In this document: positions 22,716 through 31,451 of the stretch, one piece after another | How positions within the stretch are numbered: position 1 is the first letter of the stretch | How the letters are laid out: each line of letters begins with the position of its first letter | From: Phycisphaerae bacterium | Lineage (GTDB): Bacteria; Planctomycetota; Phycisphaerae; UBA1845; JAFGLZ01 | Direction: 5' to 3' | Assembly: GCA_016927755.1 (NCBI GenBank) | Contig: JAFGLZ010000226.1 | Coordinates: 1 to 51,728, forward strand | DNA length: 51,728 bases | The notes under the pieces: model-generated | The model's database searches: none | The model's input: the letters and a program-made list of their open reading frames with translations, nothing else | What the model was told of the DNA's origin: nothing | Made by a program: the position numbers and the translations under genes

Positions 22716-24608
22716 TCAGGCGAAGTTATCGCACGCCGTCGTGACCGGGCCGTAGCTCGGATGGACCCGCGCCGGCTCGGCCGGAACGCTCTCCAGCTCG
22801 GGGATGCGGTCGATCTTGCCCTCCATCAGCTCGGTCACGCGGTCGATGACCTCACGATAGCGGCGGATCAGCCCGGCGATGCGGACCTGGATCACCTCGA
22901 TGCCGAACGGCTTGTTCCGACGCATCCACTGGCGTCGATACGACGTGTCGAGCGCGTCGAGCAGCTTGACGAGCTCGAGCGCCTGCTCGGGGATCTGCCG
23001 AAGCGCGGCGGTATCGCGCTGGGCGCAGGCCTGCTCCAACCGGATCCGCAGCGCGACCTTGGCCGACAAAATCCTGGCTATCAAGAGCGCATGCTTGAGG
23101 TCGCCGCCGCGGACGTCGACCCGCCCCTGGCAACGTCTCTGCAGCTCCTCGGCGATCTCGGCGTAGCGAGACAGGGCCTCGATCCAGGCCTCGCGCTTCT
23201 GCGCCTTCTTGTCGTTCCAATAGATGCCCAGCAGCGGATCGTCCCACAGCGTTGGCCAGCCCCAGATGCCGCCGCGCTCGTCGCCGTCGGGCAGGTCCTC
23301 CGGCTCCATGAAGTTGAGCATGCCGGCCAGGCGGCTGGCCCGCCAGTCGCCGCCGCAGAGCGCGGCGTATCTTCCCGCGGCCCGCTCCTCGACCACCTCG
23401 CCGCCGTAAGCCAGTTCGGAAACGTACGTCAGCCCGGTCATCGCCGAGTCGAAGTCGCACATCGACCCGTCGTCGCCCCACATCGTAAAGAAGATCTCCT
23501 TGAGCCCGGCGCGCTTGCACGCCCGCACGCACGCCCCCGCCTTGGCCTCCGTGTAGTTCGTCGCGTGCCACACGCTGCACCACGTCCACACGCCCGAGCC
23601 CATGATCGGCTCGAAGCCCAACGCGCGGTGCCGCTCAATCCAGTCCTCGTAGAAGGCCTCGTCCTTGTGGTAGTAGTCCCAGTAGACGAGCTGCGCCTGC
23701 TTGGGGATCTTGGCCCGCGCCTCGTCGGGCACGCGGGCGTCCTTGTCGTAGTAGTCGCCCGTCTTGCTGCCGAGCCGAAAATACATATCCGACCAGATCA
23801 TCGGCCGAAGCCCGTACTGCTCGCAGAGCTTCACGACGCGGCCGAGGTGCTCGTTGAAGATCTCGAACCCGTCGCGGTAGCCGTGGCGGTCCATATACAC
23901 GCCCCGCCCGAGGTCGTGGGTCTCGTCCATGCCGACGTGGATCCGCCGCGTGCCGAACACCTCCGACCAGTGCCGGATGATCTTCTCGATCAGCGCCAGC
24001 GTCTTGGGCTCCTCGGCCAGCATGACCGTGCGGGTGTCCTTGACGTCGGCGTAGGCGGGCCACTTGAGGATCTGCGCCATATGCCCGAGCGTCTGCACGC
24101 ACGGGATCATCTCGATGCCGAGGCGCCGAGCATACGCGTCGATATCGCGGAGCTCCTCGGCCGTATACGCGCCGCGCTGGTAGCCGAAGTACGGCTCGCC
24201 CTCCAGGGCGAACGTATCCTCCGTGTAGAGCATCGCCATGTTGAAGCCCATCAGCGCGAGCCGTCGCAGCCAGGCCTCGAGGTGCGGCGCCTTCATCACC
24301 GCGTTCCGCGAGCAGTCGAGCATGATGCCGAACGTCTCGAAGTCGAGCTGCTCCTCGACCTCGCCGCTCAGGTCCGGCTGGGCCAGGATCGTGCCGACCG
24401 CGCGGAGCGCGCGGGTCAAGTCGCCGTACTCGACCACGAGTTCGCCGCCGGCCTTTCGAATGCGATACCGACGGGGGCCGCCCTCGATCGGCGCGAATCG
24501 GACGCGAACGTCCCCCGCGTCCTTTGCGATGGGGTACTCCTGGCCCAGTGCGGCCAGGGCGTCGGCAAGCGGCTCGGCCAGACCGTCCTCAACGTATGTG
24601 ATGCTCAT
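22716..24608 (-). CDS. GH20-like beta-N-acetylhexosaminidase
   Basis: 630 residues with no signal peptide, so probably cytoplasmic. The N-terminal 90 residues form a small alpha/beta domain like GH20b. The barrel then shows FGIMLDCSRNAVMK, GFNMAMLYTEDTF, IPCVQTLGHMAQIL and RIHVGMDETHDLGRG, the last giving the catalytic Asp228-Glu229 pair used in substrate-assisted hydrolysis of GlcNAc or GalNAc glycosides. A long C-terminal helical region (residues 450-630) is typical of the Paenibacillus Hex1-type subgroup rather than of secreted chitobiases. It is divergent from the sialidase gene, which suggests the two act on the same complex glycan. Confidence 0.85.
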   Translation of the reverse strand: MSITYVEDGLAEPLADALAALGQEYPIAKDAGDVRVRFAPIEGGPRRYRIRKAGGELVVEYGDLTRALRAVGTILAQPDLSGEVEEQLDFETFGIMLDCSRNAVMKAPHLEAWLRRLALMGFNMAMLYTEDTFALEGEPYFGYQRGAYTAEELRDIDAYARRLGIEMIPCVQTLGHMAQILKWPAYADVKDTRTVMLAEEPKTLALIEKIIRHWSEVFGTRRIHVGMDETHDLGRGVYMDRHGYRDGFEIFNEHLGRVVKLCEQYGLRPMIWSDMYFRLGSKTGDYYDKDARVPDEARAKIPKQAQLVYWDYYHKDEAFYEDWIERHRALGFEPIMGSGVWTWCSVWHATNYTEAKAGACVRACKRAGLKEIFFTMWGDDGSMCDFDSAMTGLTYVSELAYGGEVVEERAAGRYAALCGGDWRASRLAGMLNFMEPEDLPDGDERGGIWGWPTLWDDPLLGIYWNDKKAQKREAWIEALSRYAEIAEELQRRCQGRVDVRGGDLKHALLIARILSAKVALRIRLEQACAQRDTAALRQIPEQALELVKLLDALDTSYRRQWMRRNKPFGIEVIQVRIAGLIRRYREVIDRVTELMEGKIDRIPELESVPAEPARVHPSYGPVTTACDNFA

Positions 24609-24686
24609 GACGTGCTTCCCGCGAAAGTGACCTTCGTCGATTCCAGAACGGCGTCAGGATACCCGAACCGCGCTCAGCGTGCATCC

Positions 24687-24713
24687 ACCGTAGCACGGGC
24701 ATCTTGCCCGTGA
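24687..24713. repeat. Dispersed palindrome, copy 2 (half element)
   Basis: ACCGTAG followed by CACGGGCATCTTGCCCGTG, a compensated variant in which both arms have changed (T to C and A to G) so the stem is preserved. It lies between the divergent hexosaminidase and sialidase genes. Confidence 0.8.
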
Positions 24714-24807
24714 TGATGAAATCCGAATGCTCTCAGGACAACAGCGACGCTTCGCGGCGACGACGCCCATGCGACAAAACGGTCACGCACCCCCGCAGAA
24801 TCCCGAG

Positions 24808-24837
24808 TTCGACAACGTACGCGCCCGCCCGTATACT
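24808..24837 (+). promoter_or_regulatory. Candidate promoter of the sialidase gene
   Basis: TTCGAC, 18-nt spacer, TATACT, about 70 bases before the ATG. The -10 is good and the -35 is poor. The rest of the 24609-24905 gap holds only the palindrome copy. Confidence 0.4.
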
Positions 24838-24905
24838 CCTGTCGCTTCCTCGCCGGGCGCTGCAAAACACGACCGGCCCCCCAACTCGATGCAACGGAGA
24901 TCATC

Positions 24906-26048
24906 ATGCATTCGACAAATACCGTGCTCGCTGCCCTGCTGACATTCGCCTTAGTGATGACGAGCGCTCGGACGCTCCTCGCGGCCGAGCCGTTCTTCGA
25001 GCAGCAAGACCTCTTCGTCGGCGGTGATCAGGGCATCCACACCTATCGCATCCCCGCGCTCGCAACGACGAACAAGGGCACGGTGATCGCGTTCTGCGAC
25101 GCCCGCGTGGAGCGTGGCGGCGACCTGCCCAACCATATCGATCAGGTCATGAAGCGAAGCTTCGACGGCGGCAAGACGTGGTCGGCCATGACGACGGTGC
25201 TTGACTTCCCCGCGCCCAACGGCGGCGGCGACCCGACCCTCCTCGTCGACCGGCAGACCGGCACGATCTGGATGTTCTACGTCTACGGAATCCCGGATCC
25301 CAAGGTGAAACCCCGCGGCCGGATCCTGTGGGCCCATGCCATCAAGAGCGACGACGACGGCGCGACCTGGTCCAAGCCGATCGACCTGACGTCGTCGCTC
25401 AAGAAGCCCGGGTGGGACATCTACGTCAGCGCCCCCGGCTCGGGTATCCAGACGCGCGGGGGCCGGCTGCTCATGCCGAGCTACCACCGGGCCGGCAAGC
25501 GCTACTGCTCATTCCTGGCTTGCAGCGACGACCACGGCAAGACCTGGCACATCGGCGGCGACGCCCCGGAGGCGACCAACGAATGCGAGGTGGTCGAGCT
25601 CGTCGACGGCTCGCTCATGCTCAACATGCGGAGCGACCGCGGCAAGAACTGTCGCGTCGTGGCGATCAGCAAGGACGGCGGCAAGACCTGGTCTGAGGGC
25701 GTCGACGACGCCACGCTCGTCGAACCCGTCTGCCAGGCGAGCTTCCAGCGATACACATCCCAGCGCGGCGGCTACGCCAAGAACCGGCTGCTCTTTTCCA
25801 ACCCGGCCGACAAGAAGCGACGCAACATGACCGTCCGCCTGAGCTACGACGAAGGCAAGACCTGGCCCGTGGCCAAGGTCGTCCATCCCGGACCGGCCGC
25901 GTATTCCAGCATCGCGATCCTGCCCGACGGCAAGATCGGGCTGTTTTACGAGTGCGGCAAGAAGGGCGCGTACGAGAAGATCGCCTTCGCCCGGTTCAAC
26001 GTCGAGTGGCTGACCGACGGGAAGGATCGGCTGGAGCGGAAGAAGTAG
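24906..26048 (+). CDS. Secreted exo-alpha-sialidase, GH33-like
   Basis: 380 residues from ATG 24906 with ACGGAG 6 nt upstream and a signal peptide (AALLTFALVMTSARTLLAA). It has the YRIPAL motif with Arg48, the first residue of the sialidase Arg triad, then a run of five Asp boxes: SFDGGKTW, SDDDGATW, SDDHGKTW, SKDGGKTW and SYDEGKTW. IGLFYECGKKG supplies the likely nucleophile Tyr. The fold is a six-bladed propeller. Such enzymes release terminal sialic acids, but some planctomycete members act on other sugars. It is divergent to a GH20-like gene; no neuraminate lyase or transporter is seen nearby. Confidence 0.88.
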   Translation: MHSTNTVLAALLTFALVMTSARTLLAAEPFFEQQDLFVGGDQGIHTYRIPALATTNKGTVIAFCDARVERGGDLPNHIDQVMKRSFDGGKTWSAMTTVLDFPAPNGGGDPTLLVDRQTGTIWMFYVYGIPDPKVKPRGRILWAHAIKSDDDGATWSKPIDLTSSLKKPGWDIYVSAPGSGIQTRGGRLLMPSYHRAGKRYCSFLACSDDHGKTWHIGGDAPEATNECEVVELVDGSLMLNMRSDRGKNCRVVAISKDGGKTWSEGVDDATLVEPVCQASFQRYTSQRGGYAKNRLLFSNPADKKRRNMTVRLSYDEGKTWPVAKVVHPGPAAYSSIAILPDGKIGLFYECGKKGAYEKIAFARFNVEWLTDGKDRLERKK

Positions 26049-26139
26049 CCGACGCGCCGCGGGAGCGCTCACCGAGCCCCGATTGGCGGTGGTCCCGTCC
26101 GCGCAGCGCCCCTAGAATTCATGGGGGAGGGGCCTGCCA

Positions 26140-26817
26140 ATGGGCGCGACGGCGGACCAATACGACTTCCTCGACCCCTCGGCCGGGCTGAGGGAAGACA
26201 TCCCCTGCCCCCGATGCGGCTACGACCTCCGCGGCCTGCTCAACCCGCGATGCCCCGAATGCGCGTTCACGTTCGACTGGTCCGACATCCCGAGCATGCG
26301 CCCGAAGCCGAAGGAGTCCTATGTCGACACGATCGTGGCGTTGTCGGTAGGCTTTTTGATCCTGCTCCTGGTGCTCTCGGCGCTCGGCCGCGACGCATTT
26401 CTCGTGGTGCCGTATCTGGTGTTCGTGGTTGTTGTGATGGCCATCACCGCCGCCTTGCCGGGGACGGTCGAGTGCATGATCGGATCTCTCTTTGTCGGAC
26501 CGGTCACCGGCAGGCGGATCCGCGCCTGGAGCGAGGGCGTCTTCATCTGGCATGGCGCACTGGCGGTCAGCCTTCTGTGTTTTGGGTCCGTGGGCTCCGG
26601 TCGAGACGTGCTGTTCGGTTTGCCGCTTGCCACCGCGAATCCGTGGACGGCCCTCTTCTTCTTCCTCGGGGGAGCCTCCATTATCCAAGTGTGGGTGATC
26701 CGTCGCCGCGGGAACCAATGGGGAGACGTCGTTCCGATGCGCCGCCTCATACCGGCCGTGCTGACCGCCAAGGCCGTCACGACCGTTCTATGGGTCGAGT
26801 TTCTGCTCTACGCATGA
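26140..26817 (+). CDS. Cys4 zinc-ribbon membrane protein, paralogue A
   Basis: 225 residues from ATG 26140 with GGGAGGGG 7 nt upstream. Residues 23-41 form a zinc ribbon, CPRCGYDLRGL...CPEC (Cys23, 26, 38, 41), which is a widespread N-terminal element of planctomycete membrane proteins. Four to five hydrophobic helices follow (ALSVGFLILLLVLSALG, YLVFVVVVMAITAAL, HGALAVSLLCFGS, ALFFFLGGASIIQVWVI, LTAKAVTTVLWVEFLLY). The function is unknown. A paralogue with the same layout lies on the other side of the methyltransferase gene. Confidence 0.8.
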   Translation: MGATADQYDFLDPSAGLREDIPCPRCGYDLRGLLNPRCPECAFTFDWSDIPSMRPKPKESYVDTIVALSVGFLILLLVLSALGRDAFLVVPYLVFVVVVMAITAALPGTVECMIGSLFVGPVTGRRIRAWSEGVFIWHGALAVSLLCFGSVGSGRDVLFGLPLATANPWTALFFFLGGASIIQVWVIRRRGNQWGDVVPMRRLIPAVLTAKAVTTVLWVEFLLYA

Positions 26818-26940
26818 CGTTCGCTCGAGCGCCGGGCGGTGGCGCACGGCGCGCACAGCCGTGATCCGCTTGTGTCCCGTCGGTGCCGCCGAGATTGACA
26901 TGCCGCCGACCCCCCCGGACAATTGCGCGAGTTGTTTTGC

Positions 26941-27933
26941 ATGGGTTTGCCAGTGGAATCCGTTTCCCAGAACCTGATCCGAAAGCTGCTGACCTGGCCG
27001 GGCCTCGCGGCGTTGAGCGGCGCCCACGGCGTGATCCTCTATCAGGGCCTGTCCGCCGCCGTTCAACGCAACCTCCTCGGTGCCGATGACGTCGATTACC
27101 TGATCAAGTCGGGTCTGGTCGAGAGGTCCTCCGACAGCCTCGCTCTCACCCCCCACGGCCGACATGTCGTCAACGCCCTGTCGGCCTGGCACGAACAGCA
27201 CCATCGTGCCTGGGACTTCATGCGAGACAATCTGCCCTGTCTGAATCAGCGGAGGTTGCTGGACCTCGGATGCGGTGAAGGGTTCCTCATCGTCCACGCG
27301 CTGAGACAGGGCGCTGAGCGAGCCGTCGGAGTCGACTGCCTTCAGGAAATGGTCACCTTCTCGGCCGCCGCCCTCTCTCTGGAATCAGCGGAGCGCCGGC
27401 GCCGCGGCCTCGTCATTTACGCCCCGGCCGAGAGCTTGCCGCTGAAGTCCGGCTCCTTTGACCTGCTCACCGTCAGGGTCGCCTTCAACTTCTTCAAGTT
27501 GCCCCGTGCTGTGCCGGAGATGGCGCGAGTGCTCGTGCCGGGGGGCCGCGTGTACATGACCGTCATGACACCGATGTACTACGTCAGGACCATGCTGCGA
27601 ACGTTTCCGCCGAACAGCGTCGGCCAGGGGATGGTCGCCCTGGCCAACGCGGTCCCGACGTTCTTCGGGTTGCAGGCCCAGCGGTTCAGGTTCCTGGGGC
27701 GAGACAGCAGCAATGCCGCGCTGACGGTGACGGCGCTTCGACGCTGGTTTCAGCGAAGCGGCATTCGGATCGTGCGCGTGCTCCGCGGCGCCAGACAGAC
27801 ACACGTTCCCTTCGAAGACCGAAAGGTCGAGCTGGGCACCTTTCTCATCGTGCTCGAACGCACCAGGTCGTCAAATAGTCCCTCCCCCGCAGGCGCCCCT
27901 GGGATATGGGCGACCGACCCAGGCTTCGCGTAG
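26941..27933 (+). CDS. SAM-dependent methyltransferase with N-terminal winged-helix-like region
   Basis: About 330 residues from ATG 26941; an upstream TTG at 26923 is possible and neither has a strong ribosome site. Residues 15-85 resemble a winged-helix (LTWPGLAALSGAHGVILYQGL, DDVDYLIKSGLVERSSDSLALTPHG), as in ArsR-fused methyltransferases. The class I methyltransferase core follows: RRLLDLGCGEGFLIVHAL (motif I), AVGVDCLQEMV, APAESLPLKSGSFDLLTVRVAFNFF and ARVLVPGGRVYMTVM, of the Methyltransf_11 type. The substrate is unknown. It is bracketed by two zinc-ribbon membrane paralogues. Confidence 0.82.
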   Translation: MGLPVESVSQNLIRKLLTWPGLAALSGAHGVILYQGLSAAVQRNLLGADDVDYLIKSGLVERSSDSLALTPHGRHVVNALSAWHEQHHRAWDFMRDNLPCLNQRRLLDLGCGEGFLIVHALRQGAERAVGVDCLQEMVTFSAAALSLESAERRRRGLVIYAPAESLPLKSGSFDLLTVRVAFNFFKLPRAVPEMARVLVPGGRVYMTVMTPMYYVRTMLRTFPPNSVGQGMVALANAVPTFFGLQAQRFRFLGRDSSNAALTVTALRRWFQRSGIRIVRVLRGARQTHVPFEDRKVELGTFLIVLERTRSSNSPSPAGAPGIWATDPGFA

Positions 27934-27980
27934 ACTCCGGTCGGAGCTTCGCTGCGATGGCCGGATCGACGAGGAGCGGC

Positions 27981-28733
27981 ATGCCGAACGTGACACCCGA
28001 ACCCCTCGAACTGCGCGACGACGAATCGGCTCGAGATGCCTCGGCAACGGCTCTGCCGTCCGAGCACGCGGACCCCGTGCCGAGCTCCGGCGGCCTCGAC
28101 GAGGATGTGCCCTGTCCCCAATGCGGCTACAACCTCCGCGGTCTGACTCACCCGCAGTGCCCCGAATGCGGCTATCAGTTCGAGTGGTTGGACGTTCCGG
28201 ACATGCGCACGAAACCAACGGAATACAGCACTCGCAACATCATCTTGCTGATGATTACCTTTGTCGGGGCCTTCGTGCTCATGATCGCCGGTGGGGAAGT
28301 CCTCGCCATCCTCCTTGCCCTGGCCGCAACCGCTCTCGTGATGATCCCCCTGGCCGCGCTCCAGTCGGTGTTCGAATGCCTCGCGGCCTGGCCCAGCGTG
28401 GGCGTTCTGACCTGGCGGCGGTTCAAGACCTGGGTCAAGGGCGTCCTGATCGGATACGGCGCCTGCTCCATGACCTTCTGGGTCCTCGGCCAGATCCTCG
28501 CCGGCACGACGCAAAACCCATGGGAGTGGCGGGCCGCCGCCGCCTCGTGGGCCGTGCTTGCCCTCACGGCCGTGGAATCGTTTGTGATACAGGTGTGGGT
28601 GCTGAACCGATCCGCTCGCTACGGGCTCGAGCCGATCCCGCCCCGGCGGCTGCTCGCCGGATGCCTGCTAGCCAAAGCGCCCATCACGGCCTTCTGGCTG
28701 TGGCTGCTCCGCGAGCTGTTCGTCTTACACTGA
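27981..28733 (+). CDS. Cys4 zinc-ribbon membrane protein, paralogue B
   Basis: About 250 residues from ATG 27981 with GAGGAG 4 nt upstream. It has the same plan as the gene at 26140: CPQCGYNLRGL...CPECGYQFEW (Cys45, 48, 60, 63), then IILLMITFVGAFVLMIAGG, ILLALAATALVMIPLAAL, GYGACSMTFWVLGQILAG, VLALTAVESFVIQVWVL and the C-terminal LLAKAPITAFWLWLLREL. The 42-residue N-terminal lead before the ribbon is longer than in paralogue A. The function is unknown; conserved order and topology point to a recent duplication. Confidence 0.8.
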   Translation: MPNVTPEPLELRDDESARDASATALPSEHADPVPSSGGLDEDVPCPQCGYNLRGLTHPQCPECGYQFEWLDVPDMRTKPTEYSTRNIILLMITFVGAFVLMIAGGEVLAILLALAATALVMIPLAALQSVFECLAAWPSVGVLTWRRFKTWVKGVLIGYGACSMTFWVLGQILAGTTQNPWEWRAAAASWAVLALTAVESFVIQVWVLNRSARYGLEPIPPRRLLAGCLLAKAPITAFWLWLLRELFVLH

Positions 28734-28741
28734 ATAGTCTT

Positions 28742-28761
28742 GTCGGGTCTGCAGACCCGAC
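28742..28761. repeat. Perfect 20-base palindrome
   Basis: GTCGGGTCTGCAGACCCGAC lies nine bases after the stop of the zinc-ribbon protein and between convergent genes. It has no T-tract. It may be a different dispersed palindrome, a protein-binding site or a weak bidirectional terminator. Confidence 0.6.
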
Positions 28762-28797
28762 CCACTCTCCTGATCGCAGGCAACGGCCGATCGCGAG

Positions 28798-31182
28798 TCA
28801 ACGCGTTATCGGCACGACCACCGACCGATCGCGCCCATTCCACGGTAGCGCCGCGCCGTTCCACTCGATCTTGGCCAGCCCCGGATACGGCGGGACGTGA
28901 AGGACCACTCGTCGCGGCTCGATGCGGAACGTCGACGCGAACGAGACCGCGAGCGTGGCGCGGTCGGCCCCCAGCCTCGCTCGAACGGTCACGGGCCCGA
29001 ACTCGGTAGGGATATTCTCGAAACGGGTCTGGCGATCCGCCCGCAGCCACGCCAGGGGCATGACCCGCAACAGATGCAGCTCGTCCTCGGCGATCTGGTC
29101 ATCCACCATCGCCAGCCGCGCAAGATACACCCCCAGCGGCGCGGAGAAGACATTTCCGGTGATCCCGCCGCGTGTCTCACACGAGATGAACGTCCTTCGA
29201 GAGACCGAGCCGGCCAGGAGGCTGTACATCCCCTCGAGCATGCGACGGCGGTCAGGCAGGGCGTGCGAGTGGAAGACGTTCCAGCTATAGCACGGCTCCC
29301 AGCTCGACATCTCGTGCCGCAGGAACGGGACCAGTGAATACTGCGGCTCCTCGCGCGGGCGCTGCGTCTGCGGCCCCTGGCGGAACCACGCCCTGGTGGC
29401 CTCCATGAGCTCATCCTCCGCGTCCACCAGGCCGGAGAACACCAGGAACAACGGCCCCGTGTCCAGATAGAACACGTGCCGCGTCTCGCTCGGCTGGTCG
29501 CCGTAGAGCGACGTCGGAACCAGCGGACGCTCGCGCCCGCCCGCGTCCTTCCAGCGAGGCATGTGGGTCGTCTTGTCGCGCAGCGCCTTCTGGAAGGCCT
29601 CGCGGTACGCCCGAGCCTCCTCGGCGAACTCGCCGGCCTGAGGGTGCTTGGACCTTTTCATCACCCTCACGGCGGCGCAAAGCCCCTTGTATATCCAGCC
29701 GTCGTTCCAGACCGCCTGGATCCGCGTCTTGGCGTCCGTCGCCACCGCCGGCGGCATGATGCCGGGATACCCCTTGTGGTCGCGGATCGACCGGGCGTCG
29801 CGGATGAACTCGCACGCCTTGACGATCGACGGCAGCCAGCGCTTCGTGAAGTCCGCATCGCCCGAGAGCAAGGCATGCTCGCTGATGGCGTACAGCAGCG
29901 CGCCATGATCGCTCAGCCAGTCGATCGAGGTCAGGCTCTTGGGCGAGCTCAGATAGCCGGGATGAGGCTTGAAGGCATCGCCGGGCGGTGTCACCGTCCC
30001 TTGCCGATTCCTGAAGATCTCGAGATGCCGAGCCGCGAAATCGTGGTAGCCCATGCCGTCGAGGAGCATGGTGCAGTTCATCGCGAACGGCGTCGCCCAC
30101 AGGGCCGCGTACTGGAGCGAGCCGCTGAGGAGCGCGTATTCGCCCGATTCGGGGTGCTTCTCCGAGATGATCTGAGAGAACTTCACGCTGTGCCGGGTCA
30201 CATCATTGACGAGGCCCTCCGGCGTATCGATGCGGGCGGCCGTCGCCGGCACGATCGACCAGTAGCGATTCGCCTGGTCGAGGGCGCGGTCCCGGCCCAT
30301 CGCCAGCTCGGCGTCGAAGGCATCCTTTGCCGCCGGCGCTGCGGGCACGAGCAGGTCCACGTGCTCGCCGACACGCGTGTCCAACACGATCGTAAGGACG
30401 GCGTCGCGCGGGGTCGGTTGGCCGGACTGATACGAGACGCGGGCCCGAGAGCCCGGCGCGATCCCGAGTCGGACCTTGCCGTCCGGCTCGATCAACCGCA
30501 GCGAGCCTCCTTCCTCCGAGGCGGATAGCGCCCGCGGATACGCCGAGCGATCCGGCACGAACGTGAGATTCGCCAGATATGCCATGGCGGTCCGGAGGTG
30601 TGGAGCATTGATCTTGACGGCGAAGCCGTACCGCGGCTCCAGCGGCAGCGGATCGCAGCGACCCGCGACGGATAGACGGACCCACGCGAATAGGGGCTCG
30701 CGCCCCGTCTCGACCTGGCCGCCCCCCGGCAGATGCGCGAAGATCTCCTCGCGCAACTGAATGCCGTCCTGCGACCACTCGCTCCACAGGATCGGCGCGT
30801 CCGCCTCCATCCAGCCCTGCAGGACGCCGCCCGTGTCACGCGTGACGAAGGGCGGCGCGAGGTACCCGCCGGTCGGCGACGGGACCACCGTCAACTGAAC
30901 GCCCAGACCCTTGAACATGGGCAGTCGCCCCCACGGGTCGGTGTCGGCGATGATCGTCCCGTTGAACAGGACATTGAACCGAAGCGGATGGTCCTTCCAC
31001 CCGATCGGCGTCCAGTAATCGTGAAGGTCGCGCCACCAGCCGCATGCGATCTCCGCGGTGGGTTCGACCGGCCCCTGTTCGGCAACGGCCTTCGGAGGCT
31101 GCGCGCACATGATGATCAAGGTGAGCGCAAGACCGGATGTCAAACGAGACAAACGTGCGAGACTTCCGAGGTGCGTCTTCAT
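28798..31182 (-). CDS. Secreted (alpha/alpha)6-toroid glycosidase-like protein
   Basis: 794 residues from ATG 31182 with GGAGAGG 8 nt upstream and a signal peptide (LTSGLALTLIIMCAQPPKAVA). The first 290 residues are a beta-sandwich domain (FNVLFNGTIIADTDPWGRLP, ILWSEWSQDGIQLREEIFAH). The central region is helical with repeated acidic and aromatic patches: ALWATPFAMNCTMLLDGMGYH, LTSIDWLSDHGALLYAISEHALLSGD, QAVWNDGWIYKGLCAAVRVM, and LRHEMSSWEPCYSWNVFHSHA. This is the layout of glucoamylase-like or rhamnosidase-like toroids (GH15/63/78 fold group). A short beta domain closes it. The GH family and substrate cannot be fixed by eye. Confidence 0.7.
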   Translation of the reverse strand: MKTHLGSLARLSRLTSGLALTLIIMCAQPPKAVAEQGPVEPTAEIACGWWRDLHDYWTPIGWKDHPLRFNVLFNGTIIADTDPWGRLPMFKGLGVQLTVVPSPTGGYLAPPFVTRDTGGVLQGWMEADAPILWSEWSQDGIQLREEIFAHLPGGGQVETGREPLFAWVRLSVAGRCDPLPLEPRYGFAVKINAPHLRTAMAYLANLTFVPDRSAYPRALSASEEGGSLRLIEPDGKVRLGIAPGSRARVSYQSGQPTPRDAVLTIVLDTRVGEHVDLLVPAAPAAKDAFDAELAMGRDRALDQANRYWSIVPATAARIDTPEGLVNDVTRHSVKFSQIISEKHPESGEYALLSGSLQYAALWATPFAMNCTMLLDGMGYHDFAARHLEIFRNRQGTVTPPGDAFKPHPGYLSSPKSLTSIDWLSDHGALLYAISEHALLSGDADFTKRWLPSIVKACEFIRDARSIRDHKGYPGIMPPAVATDAKTRIQAVWNDGWIYKGLCAAVRVMKRSKHPQAGEFAEEARAYREAFQKALRDKTTHMPRWKDAGGRERPLVPTSLYGDQPSETRHVFYLDTGPLFLVFSGLVDAEDELMEATRAWFRQGPQTQRPREEPQYSLVPFLRHEMSSWEPCYSWNVFHSHALPDRRRMLEGMYSLLAGSVSRRTFISCETRGGITGNVFSAPLGVYLARLAMVDDQIAEDELHLLRVMPLAWLRADRQTRFENIPTEFGPVTVRARLGADRATLAVSFASTFRIEPRRVVLHVPPYPGLAKIEWNGAALPWNGRDRSVVVPITR

Positions 31183-31451
31183 TGACTGATCCTCTCCATG
31201 TCGTCTTGATCCGGACAGGGAACACGGCGTTCCCGTGGGCCGCACATTGGGACACTATGATACCGCGGGGCAGGTCAGCCGCCGATACGCCTTAGGGAGC
31301 AAAGCCCCTTGGGTCGAGATGATGTGCGGCAGGTGGTTGAAGTTGCCGAGAAGGGCCGCGATGGATCGGGTCCAACCATGCGATGGGTGCGGCGAGTTCA
31401 ACGCAATCGTTGGTCGTTGCGTCGGATCCGCGGACGCGACCTGCCCTACCG

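Noticed and set aside
22530..24713. A 727-residue plus-strand open frame opposite the hexosaminidase
   Set aside because: It is antisense to a gene with clear GH20 motifs and its sequence is Arg/Asp/Leu-rich with no domain; high-GC genes commonly leave such frames open.
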